DNA from: an uncultured Kordiimonas sp.
GTDB lineage: Bacteria; Pseudomonadota; Alphaproteobacteria; Sphingomonadales; Kordiimonadaceae
Length of the DNA: 64,000 nt
Assembly: GCA_947500295.1 (NCBI GenBank)
Contig: CANMRM010000004.1
Location: 121,663-185,662, forward strand
Reading direction: 5' to 3'
Position numbers and translations under genes: made by a program
Shown here: in pieces, positions 36,952 through 45,703 of the stretch
Layout: each line of letters starts with the position of its first letter
Position numbering within the stretch: position 1 is the stretch's first letter
Notes under the pieces: generated by a model
The model's database searches: none
What the model was told of the DNA's origin: nothing
What the model saw: the letters and a program-made list of their open reading frames with translations, nothing else

Positions 36952-37143
36952 ATGATTGATTTTCTCAAGAATGTTTCCGTAAATCTGAAAGCCACCGGCC
37001 CGGCTGCTGTTTTGATAGTTTGGCTGATTTGCTTCACATGCATAACAATTTATGCGGAGCCAGATGCCAGAATTGGAGCCGTAATGGTTATGATGTTTGC
37101 ATTTGCTGGCATTATCAGTGCCATGGGAACCAATGATAAGTGA
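36952..37143 (+). CDS. Small membrane protein, two predicted helices
   Basis: 63 residues, start ATG at 36952 with GGAA upstream. Two hydrophobic segments, AAVLIVWLICFTCITIYAE and GAVMVMMFAFAGIISAMG, separated by a short polar turn with PDARI. I do not recognise the family and its reality is only moderately supported. The stop is 21 bases before the HEPN-like gene, on the same strand. Base composition is AT-richer than its neighbours. Confidence 0.5.
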   Translation: MIDFLKNVSVNLKATGPAAVLIVWLICFTCITIYAEPDARIGAVMVMMFAFAGIISAMGTNDK

Positions 37144-37164
37144 CTGGATTAGGTAGAGTTTTGA

Positions 37165-37725
37165 ATGACTAAGCGCCGTCATCAGAAGCCTCTGAGCCGA
37201 GAGGATCGGATATGGCGAATAGCGCTACTGTGTTGCCACACGGTACGAAATGCAGCCTATTTTGAAGCACATGGTCAACGTGCGAAACAGCAAATGCCCG
37301 ATGCAGAATATTGGCAGACTGTTGATAACAATTTTCTCGATATGTGCGTGTTGGAGTGGTCAAAACTGTTTGGTGAGTGGAACGGACGACACCATTGGAG
37401 ACGTGTCATTGAGGATAGGGAGGTCTTCTGGGAGGGGCTGCTCAAAGAGCTGGCTGTTAAGAAACCTGAGTTTGAGCGGTTTCGAGAGCAGGTCGTTGAT
37501 TATAGAGACCGTTTTGTCGCGCATTTGGATGACGAGAACACAATGCACATCCCGTTGCTTTCGATCATCAGAAAGTCTTCTTGTTACCTCTACAGCCATC
37601 TTGTTGAACACGAGAAAGCAGCGTTGGATGCCCCGATGCTGCCAGGTTCCATTTACGGGTATGAAAAGATGTGTCGGCTTGCCGCTGAACAGATTTATTC
37701 AGCTCGACTGAGCGACAATAGATGA
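37165..37725 (+). CDS. HEPN/AbiU2-like protein
   Basis: 186 residues, all helical by appearance. It resembles the AbiU2-like HEPN family: an N-terminal RIWRIALLCCHTVRNAAYFE, NNFLDMCVLEWSKLFGEWNG, and the segment VDYRDRFVAHLDDE, where R-x5-H fits the R-x4-6-H pattern of HEPN RNases. HEPN proteins often act in toxin-antitoxin or phage-abortive systems by cutting RNA. No adjacent nucleotidyltransferase antitoxin is seen. The similarity is from motif recall, so function is tentative. Locally AT-richer than flanking genes. Confidence 0.68.
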   Translation: MTKRRHQKPLSREDRIWRIALLCCHTVRNAAYFEAHGQRAKQQMPDAEYWQTVDNNFLDMCVLEWSKLFGEWNGRHHWRRVIEDREVFWEGLLKELAVKKPEFERFREQVVDYRDRFVAHLDDENTMHIPLLSIIRKSSCYLYSHLVEHEKAALDAPMLPGSIYGYEKMCRLAAEQIYSARLSDNR

Positions 37726-37775
37726 CAAATAAAGGGCACCATGTTTCTTTCGTTGCCCTCCAAATTGTCTGCCGC

Positions 37776-38438
37776 TTACTCCCCAGCCCCCTCAGCGTCC
37801 TGTCCGTCGGTCAGGCTGTCATAGCGCTGGCGCATGTTGGTGCGCATGCCGCTGCAGAAATCTTCCTTGCCAAAGTCGGTGATCAGGCTGTCGAACAGGC
37901 CCCTGCGCCGCCCGACCTGAAACAGGAACACGGTTGACGAGACGTCGCCGAGCAGGTCCATGCGCTGCTGGATCGATTGCTCGCGCCCGAGGTCGGTAAG
38001 GGTTTTGGCGATCGGGCTTTCGCCCGCTTCGATCGCGATGCGGTACGTGCTTTCCGTTGCCATCTGGTCAAGCGCGGCGGGGTCAAAATCACCGTTGGCG
38101 CACACCAGATCATAGGCCACCACCTGGCTTGCTTCCTCGACCAAATGCAAATCGGGTTTGGCCGCGTTTTCCGCCACATGCACCAGATGCTCGGCGGCGA
38201 GCGTGCGCACCAGCTTGGCGCGGCGCAGCATATAGGTCATGGAGCGGGCGTACTGCGCGCGGGCTTCTTCTTGCGTCATCGGTTTACTGGTGGTGGGCGT
38301 GACGGTTTCCTGTGGGGGTTCTTGCGCGGTTTCTGGCGCGGTTTCTGGCGCAGGTTGCGGCTCGGTCTCCTGAGCCTGCGCGCCTGCGGCTGCGGTGATG
38401 AGAAGGAAAATGGCAGTGCCAAAAGGTAAAATACGCAT
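37776..38438 (-). CDS. Exported protein of unknown function, Pro/Glu/Thr-rich linker
   Basis: 220 residues: a signal peptide (FGTAIFLLITAAAGAQAQ), then a low-complexity linker of repeated (P/T)ET units near residues 24-50, then a helical body with VVAYDLVCANGDF and a conserved-looking Cys pair (VCAN, FCSG). I do not recognise the family. The start at 38438 gives the signal peptide; a frame extension upstream adds non-signal sequence. Convergent with the HEPN-like gene, 50 bases away. Confidence 0.72.
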   Translation of the reverse strand: MRILPFGTAIFLLITAAAGAQAQETEPQPAPETAPETAQEPPQETVTPTTSKPMTQEEARAQYARSMTYMLRRAKLVRTLAAEHLVHVAENAAKPDLHLVEEASQVVAYDLVCANGDFDPAALDQMATESTYRIAIEAGESPIAKTLTDLGREQSIQQRMDLLGDVSSTVFLFQVGRRRGLFDSLITDFGKEDFCSGMRTNMRQRYDSLTDGQDAEGAGE

Positions 38439-38621
38439 GATAAACACAATCCCCAAGGGTCCGCACTCTGCGGACACAAGCCCTGCGCCGGGGCACAGAG
38501 GCAGCTTTGCCCACGTCATAGCGTTTCTTCGCCGCCCGCAACACCCCTTTTGCACACATTGGGGGCGGAAATGGGCTTAAATCGAGCGATTTTCTCGAGA
38601 GGGGTGGCCTCGCACTATTCT

Positions 38622-38638
38622 ATTGTATTTTCTACAAT
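38622..38638. promoter_or_regulatory. Inverted repeat upstream of the CPBP gene
   Basis: ATTGTA (38622-38627) and TACAAT (38633-38638) flank a 5-base spacer, 67 bases before the start codon at 38705. It could be an operator. It is not the same as the BlaI sites near 45500, where the half-sites are turned the other way round. Confidence 0.35.
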
Positions 38639-38704
38639 TTCTGGCTAGGCAGAAGGCAGGCAGACGCCACAAGGCATCTGAGCATTTGGCGATGGCGGGC
38701 ACGC

Positions 38705-39658
38705 ATGAACGGTTTCACGCATTATCTTGATCAGGCGGGCGAAGGCCGCACAGGTTTTCTCGCCTGGGTTATTGGCCTCGTGTTTGTCATCGCGCTTTAT
38801 TTTGTTGGCGTGGCCCTGCTCACAATCGCTGAATTGATCGCTGTTTCCATGCTTACCGAAGGGGATGCGGCAGACAAACTGTTGAACCCGCTAACTGTGT
38901 CCGGGCATTTTTTTGTGCTGTCTTCCTTTTTGCCGATGATCTGGGCCTTGTGGCTGGTGCAAAAGAAATGGCACAAGCGGCCATGGCGTCTTTTGATGAC
39001 GGCGGCACCCGCTTTCCGATGGAAGCTTTTGTGGGCGTCAGGCGGTATTTACCTGCTGCTGCTGGTCGTTTTGCTGTTGATTGAATGGCTGATGGCTGAC
39101 CCGGCAGAGTTCACCTGGGTTTATAACCCGCAAACCTATTGGCCGTTCCTGCTGGTCACGCTGCTGATGGTGCCCTTTCAGGCCGCCAGCGAAGAAATGC
39201 TGTTTCGCGGCTATCTTGGCCAGTTGCTGGCGCGTTTTTTCAAAAACAAATGGCTGGTTTACCTGATCACCAGCGGTATGTTCGCCAGCCTTCATTTTTA
39301 CAATCCGGAAGCTGAAGCTGACCTGGAACTTTATCTGATCCTCATTTTTGCCTTTGGTTTGATGGCCTGTGTGCTGACGCATTTCACGAACGGGCTCGAG
39401 GCGGCGATGGGCTTGCACATCTTCAACAATGCGTTTGTTTTTGCCATAGCCAGCAACGACCTTGCCGACACGGCGCAATCCTATCTGATCAGTCTGGGCG
39501 AGTTCAGCATCGACATTTTTGAGACCCTGCTGGCGATTGCCTTTGAGCTGTTGGCGGTTTACCTGATCCTGAAGCTGTGCCGACCCCTGTATCAGACCCG
39601 GCCAGAAATCACGCAAGAGATCACGCAAGAGACTACTCAAGAGACCGCTCAGGACTGA
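38705..39658 (+). CDS. CPBP-family intramembrane metalloprotease
   Basis: 317 residues, about eight membrane segments. The CPBP (Abi) motifs are present: EEMLFRGYLGQLL with the E-E-x3-R pattern, MFASLHFYNPE with F-x3-H, and the third motif GLHIFNNAFVF with H-x3-N. Such proteins are membrane-embedded proteases that act on transmembrane segments. The C-terminus has a short repetitive tail (units of ITQE, TTQE, TAQD), reminiscent of the linker in the preceding exported protein. The first gene downstream of an inverted repeat. Confidence 0.9.
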   Translation: MNGFTHYLDQAGEGRTGFLAWVIGLVFVIALYFVGVALLTIAELIAVSMLTEGDAADKLLNPLTVSGHFFVLSSFLPMIWALWLVQKKWHKRPWRLLMTAAPAFRWKLLWASGGIYLLLLVVLLLIEWLMADPAEFTWVYNPQTYWPFLLVTLLMVPFQAASEEMLFRGYLGQLLARFFKNKWLVYLITSGMFASLHFYNPEAEADLELYLILIFAFGLMACVLTHFTNGLEAAMGLHIFNNAFVFAIASNDLADTAQSYLISLGEFSIDIFETLLAIAFELLAVYLILKLCRPLYQTRPEITQEITQETTQETAQD

Positions 39659-39783
39659 ACCTGCCGCGAAAAACCCGTGATAGTGACCGTTTGTCCCCCA
39701 AAAATGCCGGTTCACCCCTTGCTTGCTTGAGCCTTTGCAGCTGGTGCGCGCATCATTGCTGTGAATTTTGGGAAGGGGTTTCG

Positions 39784-40569
39784 ATGGTTCGCTTGTTCAC
39801 ATTTACACTCATGCTTGTGCTGTTTGCCGGGCTGCGACCGGCGATGGCAGAGGGCTACCAGATGCACGGCACGGAGATGCACACGCTTTCGTCCGACGTG
39901 CTGGGTGAAGACCTGCAGATCGCGGTGGCGCTGCCGTTTGGCTATAGCGCCTCGGAGGCAGCGTTTCCGCTGATGGTGGGGCTGGACGGCGATGTGATGT
40001 TTGGCATGGAAGCCGAGGTTGCGCGCCTGCTGTCGTTTGAGGGGCAGGTACCGCCGATGCTGGTGGCCTCCGTGATTTATGGTGACTTCCAGAGCTGGAT
40101 CGCCAAGCGTCAGCGGGACTATCACCCCGGTGGTGGTGGTGCCGACAAGTTTCTGGCTGCCCTGAAGGCGGAGATCATGCCGTTTCTGGCGAAGACCTAC
40201 CGCGTGGATGCGGGTCGCACCGTGCTCTATGGCCATTCGTCTGCGGGGTTGTTTGCCTATTATGCAGGCATAAAAGAGCCAGGCCTGTTTAGCCGCATCC
40301 TGGCGACCAGTCCGTCGCTGGAGGAAGAGCCCGAGTGGGCGGCGACCTTTCCCCGACTGATTGAAGAGGCGACTGCGTTGCCCGCGTTTTATGTGGCGGC
40401 GGACGCCAGCGAGGACAAGATTGTGACGGCTGTGACGCCGTCTTTCACCAGTCTGCAGGCCAAAGCAGGCGAGGCGCGCGCGACGTTTGACGTTTTAGCC
40501 GAGGGTAGTCACATGTCGGTCATCCCCAAGTCTTTCAAGGCGGGGCTTTATTATCTGTTTTCGCGCTGA
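39784..40569 (+). CDS. Exported alpha/beta hydrolase (esterase D-like)
   Basis: 261 residues with a signal peptide (TFTLMLVLFAGLRPAMAEG). The esterase/FrsA-like fold shows FPLMVGLDGDVMFGM, the nucleophile Ser in TVLYGHSSAGLFAYY (G-H-S-S-A-G), a following LFSRILATSPSL, and the His near the end in EGSHMSV. The substrate is unknown; relatives hydrolyse siderophores or esters. AAGGGG precedes the ATG. An intrinsic terminator follows. Confidence 0.85.
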   Translation: MVRLFTFTLMLVLFAGLRPAMAEGYQMHGTEMHTLSSDVLGEDLQIAVALPFGYSASEAAFPLMVGLDGDVMFGMEAEVARLLSFEGQVPPMLVASVIYGDFQSWIAKRQRDYHPGGGGADKFLAALKAEIMPFLAKTYRVDAGRTVLYGHSSAGLFAYYAGIKEPGLFSRILATSPSLEEEPEWAATFPRLIEEATALPAFYVAADASEDKIVTAVTPSFTSLQAKAGEARATFDVLAEGSHMSVIPKSFKAGLYYLFSR

Positions 40570-40588
40570 CCCATTCTCTGTCAACTGC

Positions 40589-40627
40589 GGGGCGGCACCA
40601 CATACATGCCGGTGTCGCCCCTTTTTT
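40589..40627 (+). terminator. Intrinsic terminator of the esterase gene
   Basis: GGGGCGGCACC (40589-40599) pairs with GGTGTCGCCCC (40611-40621), with one G-T pair, and six T follow. Confidence 0.82.
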
Positions 40628-41014
40628 CTAGAATAGCTGGAAGGCCATGATGCCCATACCAATAACGCCTGCAAACCAGGCGAGCGGGCGCACCATCGGC
40701 CAACCGGCCAGATAGATGACGGCATGCAGCACGCGGGCATAAAAGAAGACCTGCGCGCCCAGAAGGGTCATGTCGTTTGAAGCGCTGGCGGCATGGATGA
40801 TCAGCACCAGCGGTGCGAACAAAACCATGTTTTCCTGCATGTTTTGCGACAGACGTGTCGCGCGCTTGTGGAACACTGTGGGTTCCGGCAAGTCGTCCCT
40901 TGGTCCACCCTGTGCCTTGGCGCCGTTGCGCTGGAGCGCTTCACCGGCCGGGATCAGGATCAGGATAAAAGTGAGTATGACGCTCCACAAAAGGAGCGTG
41001 AGTTCTGGTGTCAT
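40628..41014 (-). CDS. MAPEG-family membrane protein
   Basis: 128 residues, four membrane segments. The family core RLSQNMQENMVLFAPLVLII (the N-x3-EN pattern) and FFYARVLHAVIYLAGWPMVR match bacterial MAPEG proteins. Members include glutathione S-transferases and related enzymes acting at the membrane. It lies between the esterase and the M19 dipeptidase, without tight coupling to either. Confidence 0.9.
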   Translation of the reverse strand: MTPELTLLLWSVILTFILILIPAGEALQRNGAKAQGGPRDDLPEPTVFHKRATRLSQNMQENMVLFAPLVLIIHAASASNDMTLLGAQVFFYARVLHAVIYLAGWPMVRPLAWFAGVIGMGIMAFQLF

Positions 41015-41092
41015 GGAAAATCTCCCCTGTTTTCCCCAAGTGGATACTAGCGGGTCTTCTGTGTCAGGCCAAGTGTAGCGCCCAGGCCCGTG

Positions 41093-42277
41093 TCAGTCCG
41101 GTAGCCAGGTCTGCAGGAAGCGCACGCTGTTTTCGCCCATCACGCGCCTGATGGTGGCCTCGCTGTGGCCCTTTTCCTGCAAAGCCTGTGTGATCAGCGG
41201 AAAGTCTGTTGCGGTCAATGAGCGCGTGCTGCCGTCCCAGTCGGAGCCGATGACCACATGATCCTCGCCGACCAGCTTGATGCCATAGTCGATAGCACCT
41301 GCGATGCCTTCCGGTGTCGGGGTGCAGATGGCTTCTTCCCAGAAGCCGACAGCGATCAGCCCGCCCTTGGCGGCGATGGCCTGCATCAGCTCGTCCGAGA
41401 AGTTGCGCGCGGTGTTGCAGTAGCCTTTGAAGCCGGTGTGGGACACGACGGGCGCGCGGGGAGAGCGCGCCAGAATTTCATAAGCTGCGGCCTCAGAAAC
41501 ATGGGCAAGATCTATGATGATCTCAAGCTCGTCAAAGCGTCTGACAGCGGCGCGGCCAAAGTCAGTAAGGCCGGATTTGCTGACACCGTGCAGGGAACCC
41601 GCGAGCTCGTTGTCGAAAAAGTGGGTAATGCCCATCATGCGGTACCCCGCGCTGAACATACGGTCGATGTTGGCGGCGTCGCCTTCAAGCGGATGTGCGC
41701 CTTCCGCACCCAGCAGCGCACCAAGGGTGGGCGCTGTTGCGGCGGCTTGCTCCCGCCGGTTCAGCAGCGCGGCAAGCTCGCGCTTATTCCTGACCCAGGC
41801 AAGCGCACCCTCTGAGCTGCTGACTGCTTCATTGAGCTTCTCCGCCTGATAGAGCGCGCGCTCCAGAAGGCTCGACCATGTGCGCATGGGCCAGCCCTGC
41901 ACCATGACAAGCGGGGTGATATTGTCCGTGTCGCCGGTGTTTTCCCCGATGTTTTGGCCGCGTGGTGATTTGGTCACGGCCGTGAACATCATCAGGTCAA
42001 ATCCGGCCTCCTGCAGGCGCGGCACATCGGCGTGGCCACGGTCGGCGCGCTCAAGGATGTTGCGGTCCCACAGCAGGGTATCCGTGTGCCAGTCCATGAT
42101 CAGCATGTCTGCGTGCAGGGCGCGGGTTTCAGGTGTGATCGGCTGGTCGCTATAGTCGATCTGGCGATTGAGGGATTTTTCGAGCATGGGCGGTGCGACA
42201 AGGCGGACGCCGATAAGGATTGCGACAAGAAGCGCGAGCGCCCAAAGGCCGATTTTACGACCGCGTGATAGTGCCAT
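41093..42277 (-). CDS. Membrane dipeptidase (M19 family)
   Basis: 394 residues with an N-terminal membrane segment (LWALALLVAILIGVRLVAPP). The zinc ligands of renal-dipeptidase-type enzymes can be found: His and Asp in MDWHTDTLLW, Glu in LLGAEGAHPL, His in IIDLAHVSEAA and His in VVSHTGFKGY, with the later conserved DWDGSTRSL. It hydrolyses dipeptides, in the periplasm if anchored as predicted. Together with the tricorn and S9 proteins this gives a strong periplasmic peptide-degrading capacity. GGGGAGG precedes the ATG. Confidence 0.93.
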   Translation of the reverse strand: MALSRGRKIGLWALALLVAILIGVRLVAPPMLEKSLNRQIDYSDQPITPETRALHADMLIMDWHTDTLLWDRNILERADRGHADVPRLQEAGFDLMMFTAVTKSPRGQNIGENTGDTDNITPLVMVQGWPMRTWSSLLERALYQAEKLNEAVSSSEGALAWVRNKRELAALLNRREQAAATAPTLGALLGAEGAHPLEGDAANIDRMFSAGYRMMGITHFFDNELAGSLHGVSKSGLTDFGRAAVRRFDELEIIIDLAHVSEAAAYEILARSPRAPVVSHTGFKGYCNTARNFSDELMQAIAAKGGLIAVGFWEEAICTPTPEGIAGAIDYGIKLVGEDHVVIGSDWDGSTRSLTATDFPLITQALQEKGHSEATIRRVMGENSVRFLQTWLPD

Positions 42278-42375
42278 GAAAAAACCTCCCCGGTTGCTTT
42301 AAAGGTAAAGCAAAGGGGAGGGGGTTCAAGTTGTGGTTCATTTTTGGGCGCGCACAGGGCGCGCGATTTCTGGCC

Positions 42376-45117
42376 TTAACGGCGACGGCTCTTACCGAGA
42401 AGCCGTTCTCTTTCATAGTCGCCGGAGATGGTTTCCGCGGCGGCGGTGAAGGCTTTCTCAAGCTTGTCGTCGTTTGGCATGTCGTCTTTGATCTGCGACA
42501 GCGCCAGGCGTTTTTCATAATCACCTGAAATGCTTTCCGCGATTTCGATTGCGAGCATCCAGTTGTTATCGTTCATGCGGCCTTCATCGATAACGGCGGC
42601 AAGCGCCAAGCGCTTCTCGTAGTCACCGCTGATCGACTGGATTGCATTGAGAAGGTCGCGGGTCATCTCAGCATCCATGTCCGCCTCTTCAGCAAACTGG
42701 CCAATCACCAGGCGAAGTTCATAGTCGCTGGAAATTGAGTGGGCCGCTTCGATCAGGCGTTTCTGGTTGGCTTTTGAAAGCTTGCCGGCGTCCATGGCTG
42801 CACCAAGAAGGAGGCGCAGTTCATAGTCACTTTCGATGCTGAGCGCACGCTCCAACACACGCTCCATGTTTTTGTCGTCAAAAGCAAAGGCTTCCAGAAG
42901 CGGTGTCAGCGTCAGCCGCAGCTCATAGTCGCTGTCGATGGAGGTGGTCAGGTCAAGCACGTCCTTAAGCGTGCTTTTGGTGATCAGGTCCTCATCCAGC
43001 AGCTTGGAGAGCATCAGGCGTGTTTCATAATCGCTTTTGACCACTTTGTAGGCTTTGAGCAGGCGCTCGACTTCCTTGTCATTGAGGTCTGCCTGCTCGA
43101 TCATTTCGCTGGCAAAAACCCGGCGGACATAGTCTGTCTCCAGCTCTTCAAATTTCTTGAGCGCAAGCTTGGTGCCGCCCTGTTCAAGGTACCGCTCCAT
43201 GCGGTTTTCCATGTCGATTGGTGTATTGCGCACGAGCATCTGCACGGTTTCAGCAAGCCATTGTTCGCCGTCAGCATCGAGCTGCTGCTTGTCGCCGTTA
43301 CGCCAGTATGTGGTATCGAGTTCACCGTCTTCATCTTCGAAGCGTATGCGGCGGCTGTCGTCGCCGTCCGTGGTGCGAATATTGAGGGAGCCGTGGCGTG
43401 AAACCCACTTAATGGCTTTTTCATCGTCCGTGAGACCAAAGCGGCCATCCCAACGGACCTTGACCGTACGGTCGTCATCGGTCAGTTGCATGTTGCCGGA
43501 ATGATAATCACCGTCACTTTCAAGGTGATGGCTGATGCGGGGGTGGGAAGCGAAGTCAACAGCAGCTTCTGTTGCGACTTCCGTCGCAGCTTCTATCGCT
43601 GCCTGAAAGTCAGCGCTTTCAATCATTTCCACAGCCGCCTGAAGCGAGGTTTCCGCTGCGAACCCGGCCGCGGCCTCAGCTGCTCTGGCAGCCTCTTCCG
43701 CCACGCGTTCGATTTCTTCTGCGGCCATCTCGATTCCCTCAATCGCTCTCGGGTCCAGTGGCCTGAAGTCGGGCGCGAGTGGCCTAACCCTTCGTGTAAC
43801 ATCACGTTCAAGGCGGCGCACCATGCGTTCGATTTCGCGGTCACTTGGTTCATCGTGGGGATGGGCGGCGGTCATGGCCGTGGCAAATTCAATGCTGGGC
43901 AGGCTGACGACAGCGGCGAGCAGCAATGCCGCCACGCCGCCGCGTTTCAGGCGGCCTGCAGTGTTGAAGGATGCACCGTCTGCCTTCAAAAGGCGTTCGA
44001 CGCGCTGTTTCAGTATTGATTTGTCACCGGCCATGGCCAATCCCCATTGTATCTGTCGTGTCTCGGTTATTTTTTGTGCGCATGTATAGAGCGCTGTTGC
44101 GACGGCGCGCGCCGTCGATAGGTGAGTTGCTGCCCACTGGTCTGCTGCCAGTTCGGCATTATCCTCAAGCCGCTTGCGCGCAAGCGTGAAAAGCGGCTGG
44201 AAGAAGAAGATTCTGCTGAGTGTTTGTGTCACGATCATCATGAGCGGGTCGCGGCGCAGCATGTGAGCGAGTTCGTGTGCGATCAGGCTATCGAGTGCCT
44301 TCTCATCCATATCTTCAAAAGCCCAGTCTGGCAGACAGATTTCCCGTCGTGGCAGGCATACAGGGCTGTTGATGTCGCTGGAGCGGCTGAGATAGGGCAC
44401 ATGCCGGATATCGACCGTTTCACAAAGAGCCCGGAGTGTGCAATTGGCGTGGTGCTCGGCTGGCACCCGCACGCGATTACCCAGACTTCTGACGGCGCGT
44501 GTATATGAAACGCCCAGTGCGGTGAGCGCCACCAGCGCCAGAATTGCCCATGCACCGATCAGGAGGGTGTCGGGGTTCAGGGACGGGCCGGAAGCGCGCA
44601 CCGGGGCTGGTTCAAAATCAGGATTAAAGGCGCTTGCCGGCAGCTGTCTTGTTTCCTGCGCGGCTCCCCGTTCCCGCCGGAGAGGTGCCGCACGGTCAAC
44701 GGCTTGTGATCCATCGCGGACGATCGCCACGCCGCCGTCTTGCGTGGCGACAGTAGCAGCAGGCGACTGTTGCTCGGGCGCATTCAATTCAGCGCCGCTA
44801 CCGGTGCGTTCCAGAGCCTGAGGTTCTGGGGCGACGGGCACAGCTGTGCGGCTTTCCAGTGCTGGCAGGGCACCGTATTCGGTGGCCACCGACTGTTCAA
44901 TCGGGATTGTAAGGTTTGACGGCGACAGGGAGATGGGCAAAAGCGCCAGAAAGCTCGCCGCGATTGCCAGTTTCCATGCGCTTTCAGACATGTCAGGCGT
45001 GTCGATAACGCCGATCTTCTCCAATACCCAAACACTGCCAAGCAACAGGGTGCTTGCAATCATAAACTTCAGAAACAGCGCCAAAATCGGCAGGTCAATT
45101 ATCAAACTGTCAATCAT
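42376..45117 (-). CDS. BlaR1/M56-type membrane metallopeptidase with C-terminal 34-residue repeats
   Basis: 913 residues. Membrane segments lie at the N-terminus, and the M56 peptidase domain carries the zinc motif in DSLIAHELAHMLRRDP. After one more hydrophobic segment, an Ala/Glu-rich helical linker and a beta-rich region, eight repeats of about 34 residues fill the last 255 residues, each with an (S/G/T)DYE-x-RL-type core. The repeats have no counterpart in BlaR1, which ends in a penicillin-binding domain, so this is probably a distinct sensor. The start overlaps the BlaI stop by 8 bases, so the pair is translationally coupled. The family cleaves the BlaI repressor after sensing. Confidence 0.9.
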   Translation of the reverse strand: MIDSLIIDLPILALFLKFMIASTLLLGSVWVLEKIGVIDTPDMSESAWKLAIAASFLALLPISLSPSNLTIPIEQSVATEYGALPALESRTAVPVAPEPQALERTGSGAELNAPEQQSPAATVATQDGGVAIVRDGSQAVDRAAPLRRERGAAQETRQLPASAFNPDFEPAPVRASGPSLNPDTLLIGAWAILALVALTALGVSYTRAVRSLGNRVRVPAEHHANCTLRALCETVDIRHVPYLSRSSDINSPVCLPRREICLPDWAFEDMDEKALDSLIAHELAHMLRRDPLMMIVTQTLSRIFFFQPLFTLARKRLEDNAELAADQWAATHLSTARAVATALYTCAQKITETRQIQWGLAMAGDKSILKQRVERLLKADGASFNTAGRLKRGGVAALLLAAVVSLPSIEFATAMTAAHPHDEPSDREIERMVRRLERDVTRRVRPLAPDFRPLDPRAIEGIEMAAEEIERVAEEAARAAEAAAGFAAETSLQAAVEMIESADFQAAIEAATEVATEAAVDFASHPRISHHLESDGDYHSGNMQLTDDDRTVKVRWDGRFGLTDDEKAIKWVSRHGSLNIRTTDGDDSRRIRFEDEDGELDTTYWRNGDKQQLDADGEQWLAETVQMLVRNTPIDMENRMERYLEQGGTKLALKKFEELETDYVRRVFASEMIEQADLNDKEVERLLKAYKVVKSDYETRLMLSKLLDEDLITKSTLKDVLDLTTSIDSDYELRLTLTPLLEAFAFDDKNMERVLERALSIESDYELRLLLGAAMDAGKLSKANQKRLIEAAHSISSDYELRLVIGQFAEEADMDAEMTRDLLNAIQSISGDYEKRLALAAVIDEGRMNDNNWMLAIEIAESISGDYEKRLALSQIKDDMPNDDKLEKAFTAAAETISGDYERERLLGKSRRR

Positions 45118-45484
45118 TGTTTGCCTCCGCGAGCATCTTCTGGATCTCGTCCAGATCATCGGCTTGCAAATCACTTTCTTTGACCAGATGCGCAAGAAGC
45201 TGCCGGTCGTCCCCTTTGAACAGAGTGCCGACAAGTGATGAAATCATCGAATGCCGAACTTCGCCTTCACTGACGACGGGTTGGAAAACTCTCTCCCGCC
45301 CCTGGGTATGCGATGTGAGAACGCCCTTTTTTTCAAGGCGGGTCAATATCGTGGCAATTGTTGTGTGCGCCAGGCCCATATGAGATGCTTGGGTCTGGAC
45401 CGCTTTCGCTGATCCTTCACCAAGCTGCCAGAGTGCCCGCATTACCTGATATTGCTGGTCACTCAATTTAACGCTGTCGTTCAT
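45110..45484 (-). CDS. BlaI/MecI-family transcriptional repressor
   Basis: 124 residues. The winged helix is typical: LSDQQYQVMRALWQLGEGSA, HTTIATILTRLEKKGVLTSH, GRERVFQPVVSEGEVRHSM, then the dimerisation helix LFKGDDRQLLAHLVKESD. It represses its own operon and is cut by the partner peptidase. Two BlaI-like operators lie just upstream of its start. Confidence 0.95.
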   Translation of the reverse strand: MNDSVKLSDQQYQVMRALWQLGEGSAKAVQTQASHMGLAHTTIATILTRLEKKGVLTSHTQGRERVFQPVVSEGEVRHSMISSLVGTLFKGDDRQLLAHLVKESDLQADDLDEIQKMLAEANND

Positions 45485-45497
45485 TTTTTGCCTCTAT

Positions 45498-45513
45498 TTC
45501 TACAGATGTAGAA
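45498..45513. promoter_or_regulatory. BlaI-type operator 1
   Basis: TTCTACA and TGTAGAA flank the 2-base centre GA. The core TACA-n2-TGTA is the known BlaI/MecI operator core. It lies 14 bases upstream of the blaI-like start codon. Confidence 0.82.
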
Positions 45514-45520
45514 TTTCATT

Positions 45521-45536
45521 TACTACAGGTGTAGAA
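45521..45536. promoter_or_regulatory. BlaI-type operator 2
   Basis: CTACA and TGTAG flank GG, within a TACTACAGGTGTAGAA stretch. The centre lies 23 bases from the centre of operator 1, about two helical turns, so two repressor dimers could bind on the same face. Confidence 0.8.
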
Positions 45537-45703
45537 ACCTTGCAAGAAAAATTGAGGTGAATCGATTTTCTATTGCGCCGAACCGAAATAGGTCGGCGTG
45601 CTTTCGCGCACTACCTTCCGTTTCGAACCGGCATTGCAATTGACAAAAATATCTATAAGGTTTTGAAATCTTGGAAGGCTGGCCGTGGGACGGGGCACCT
45701 TAA

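Noticed and set aside
36778..37182. N-terminal extension of the MazG-like protein
   Set aside because: The extension contains low-quality composition and would bury the family start; AGGA before 36777 fits better.
42294..42313. Small inverted repeat TTGCTTT/AAAGCAA between the dipeptidase and M56 genes
   Set aside because: Short, AT-rich and without a T run; it may be chance and supports no claim.
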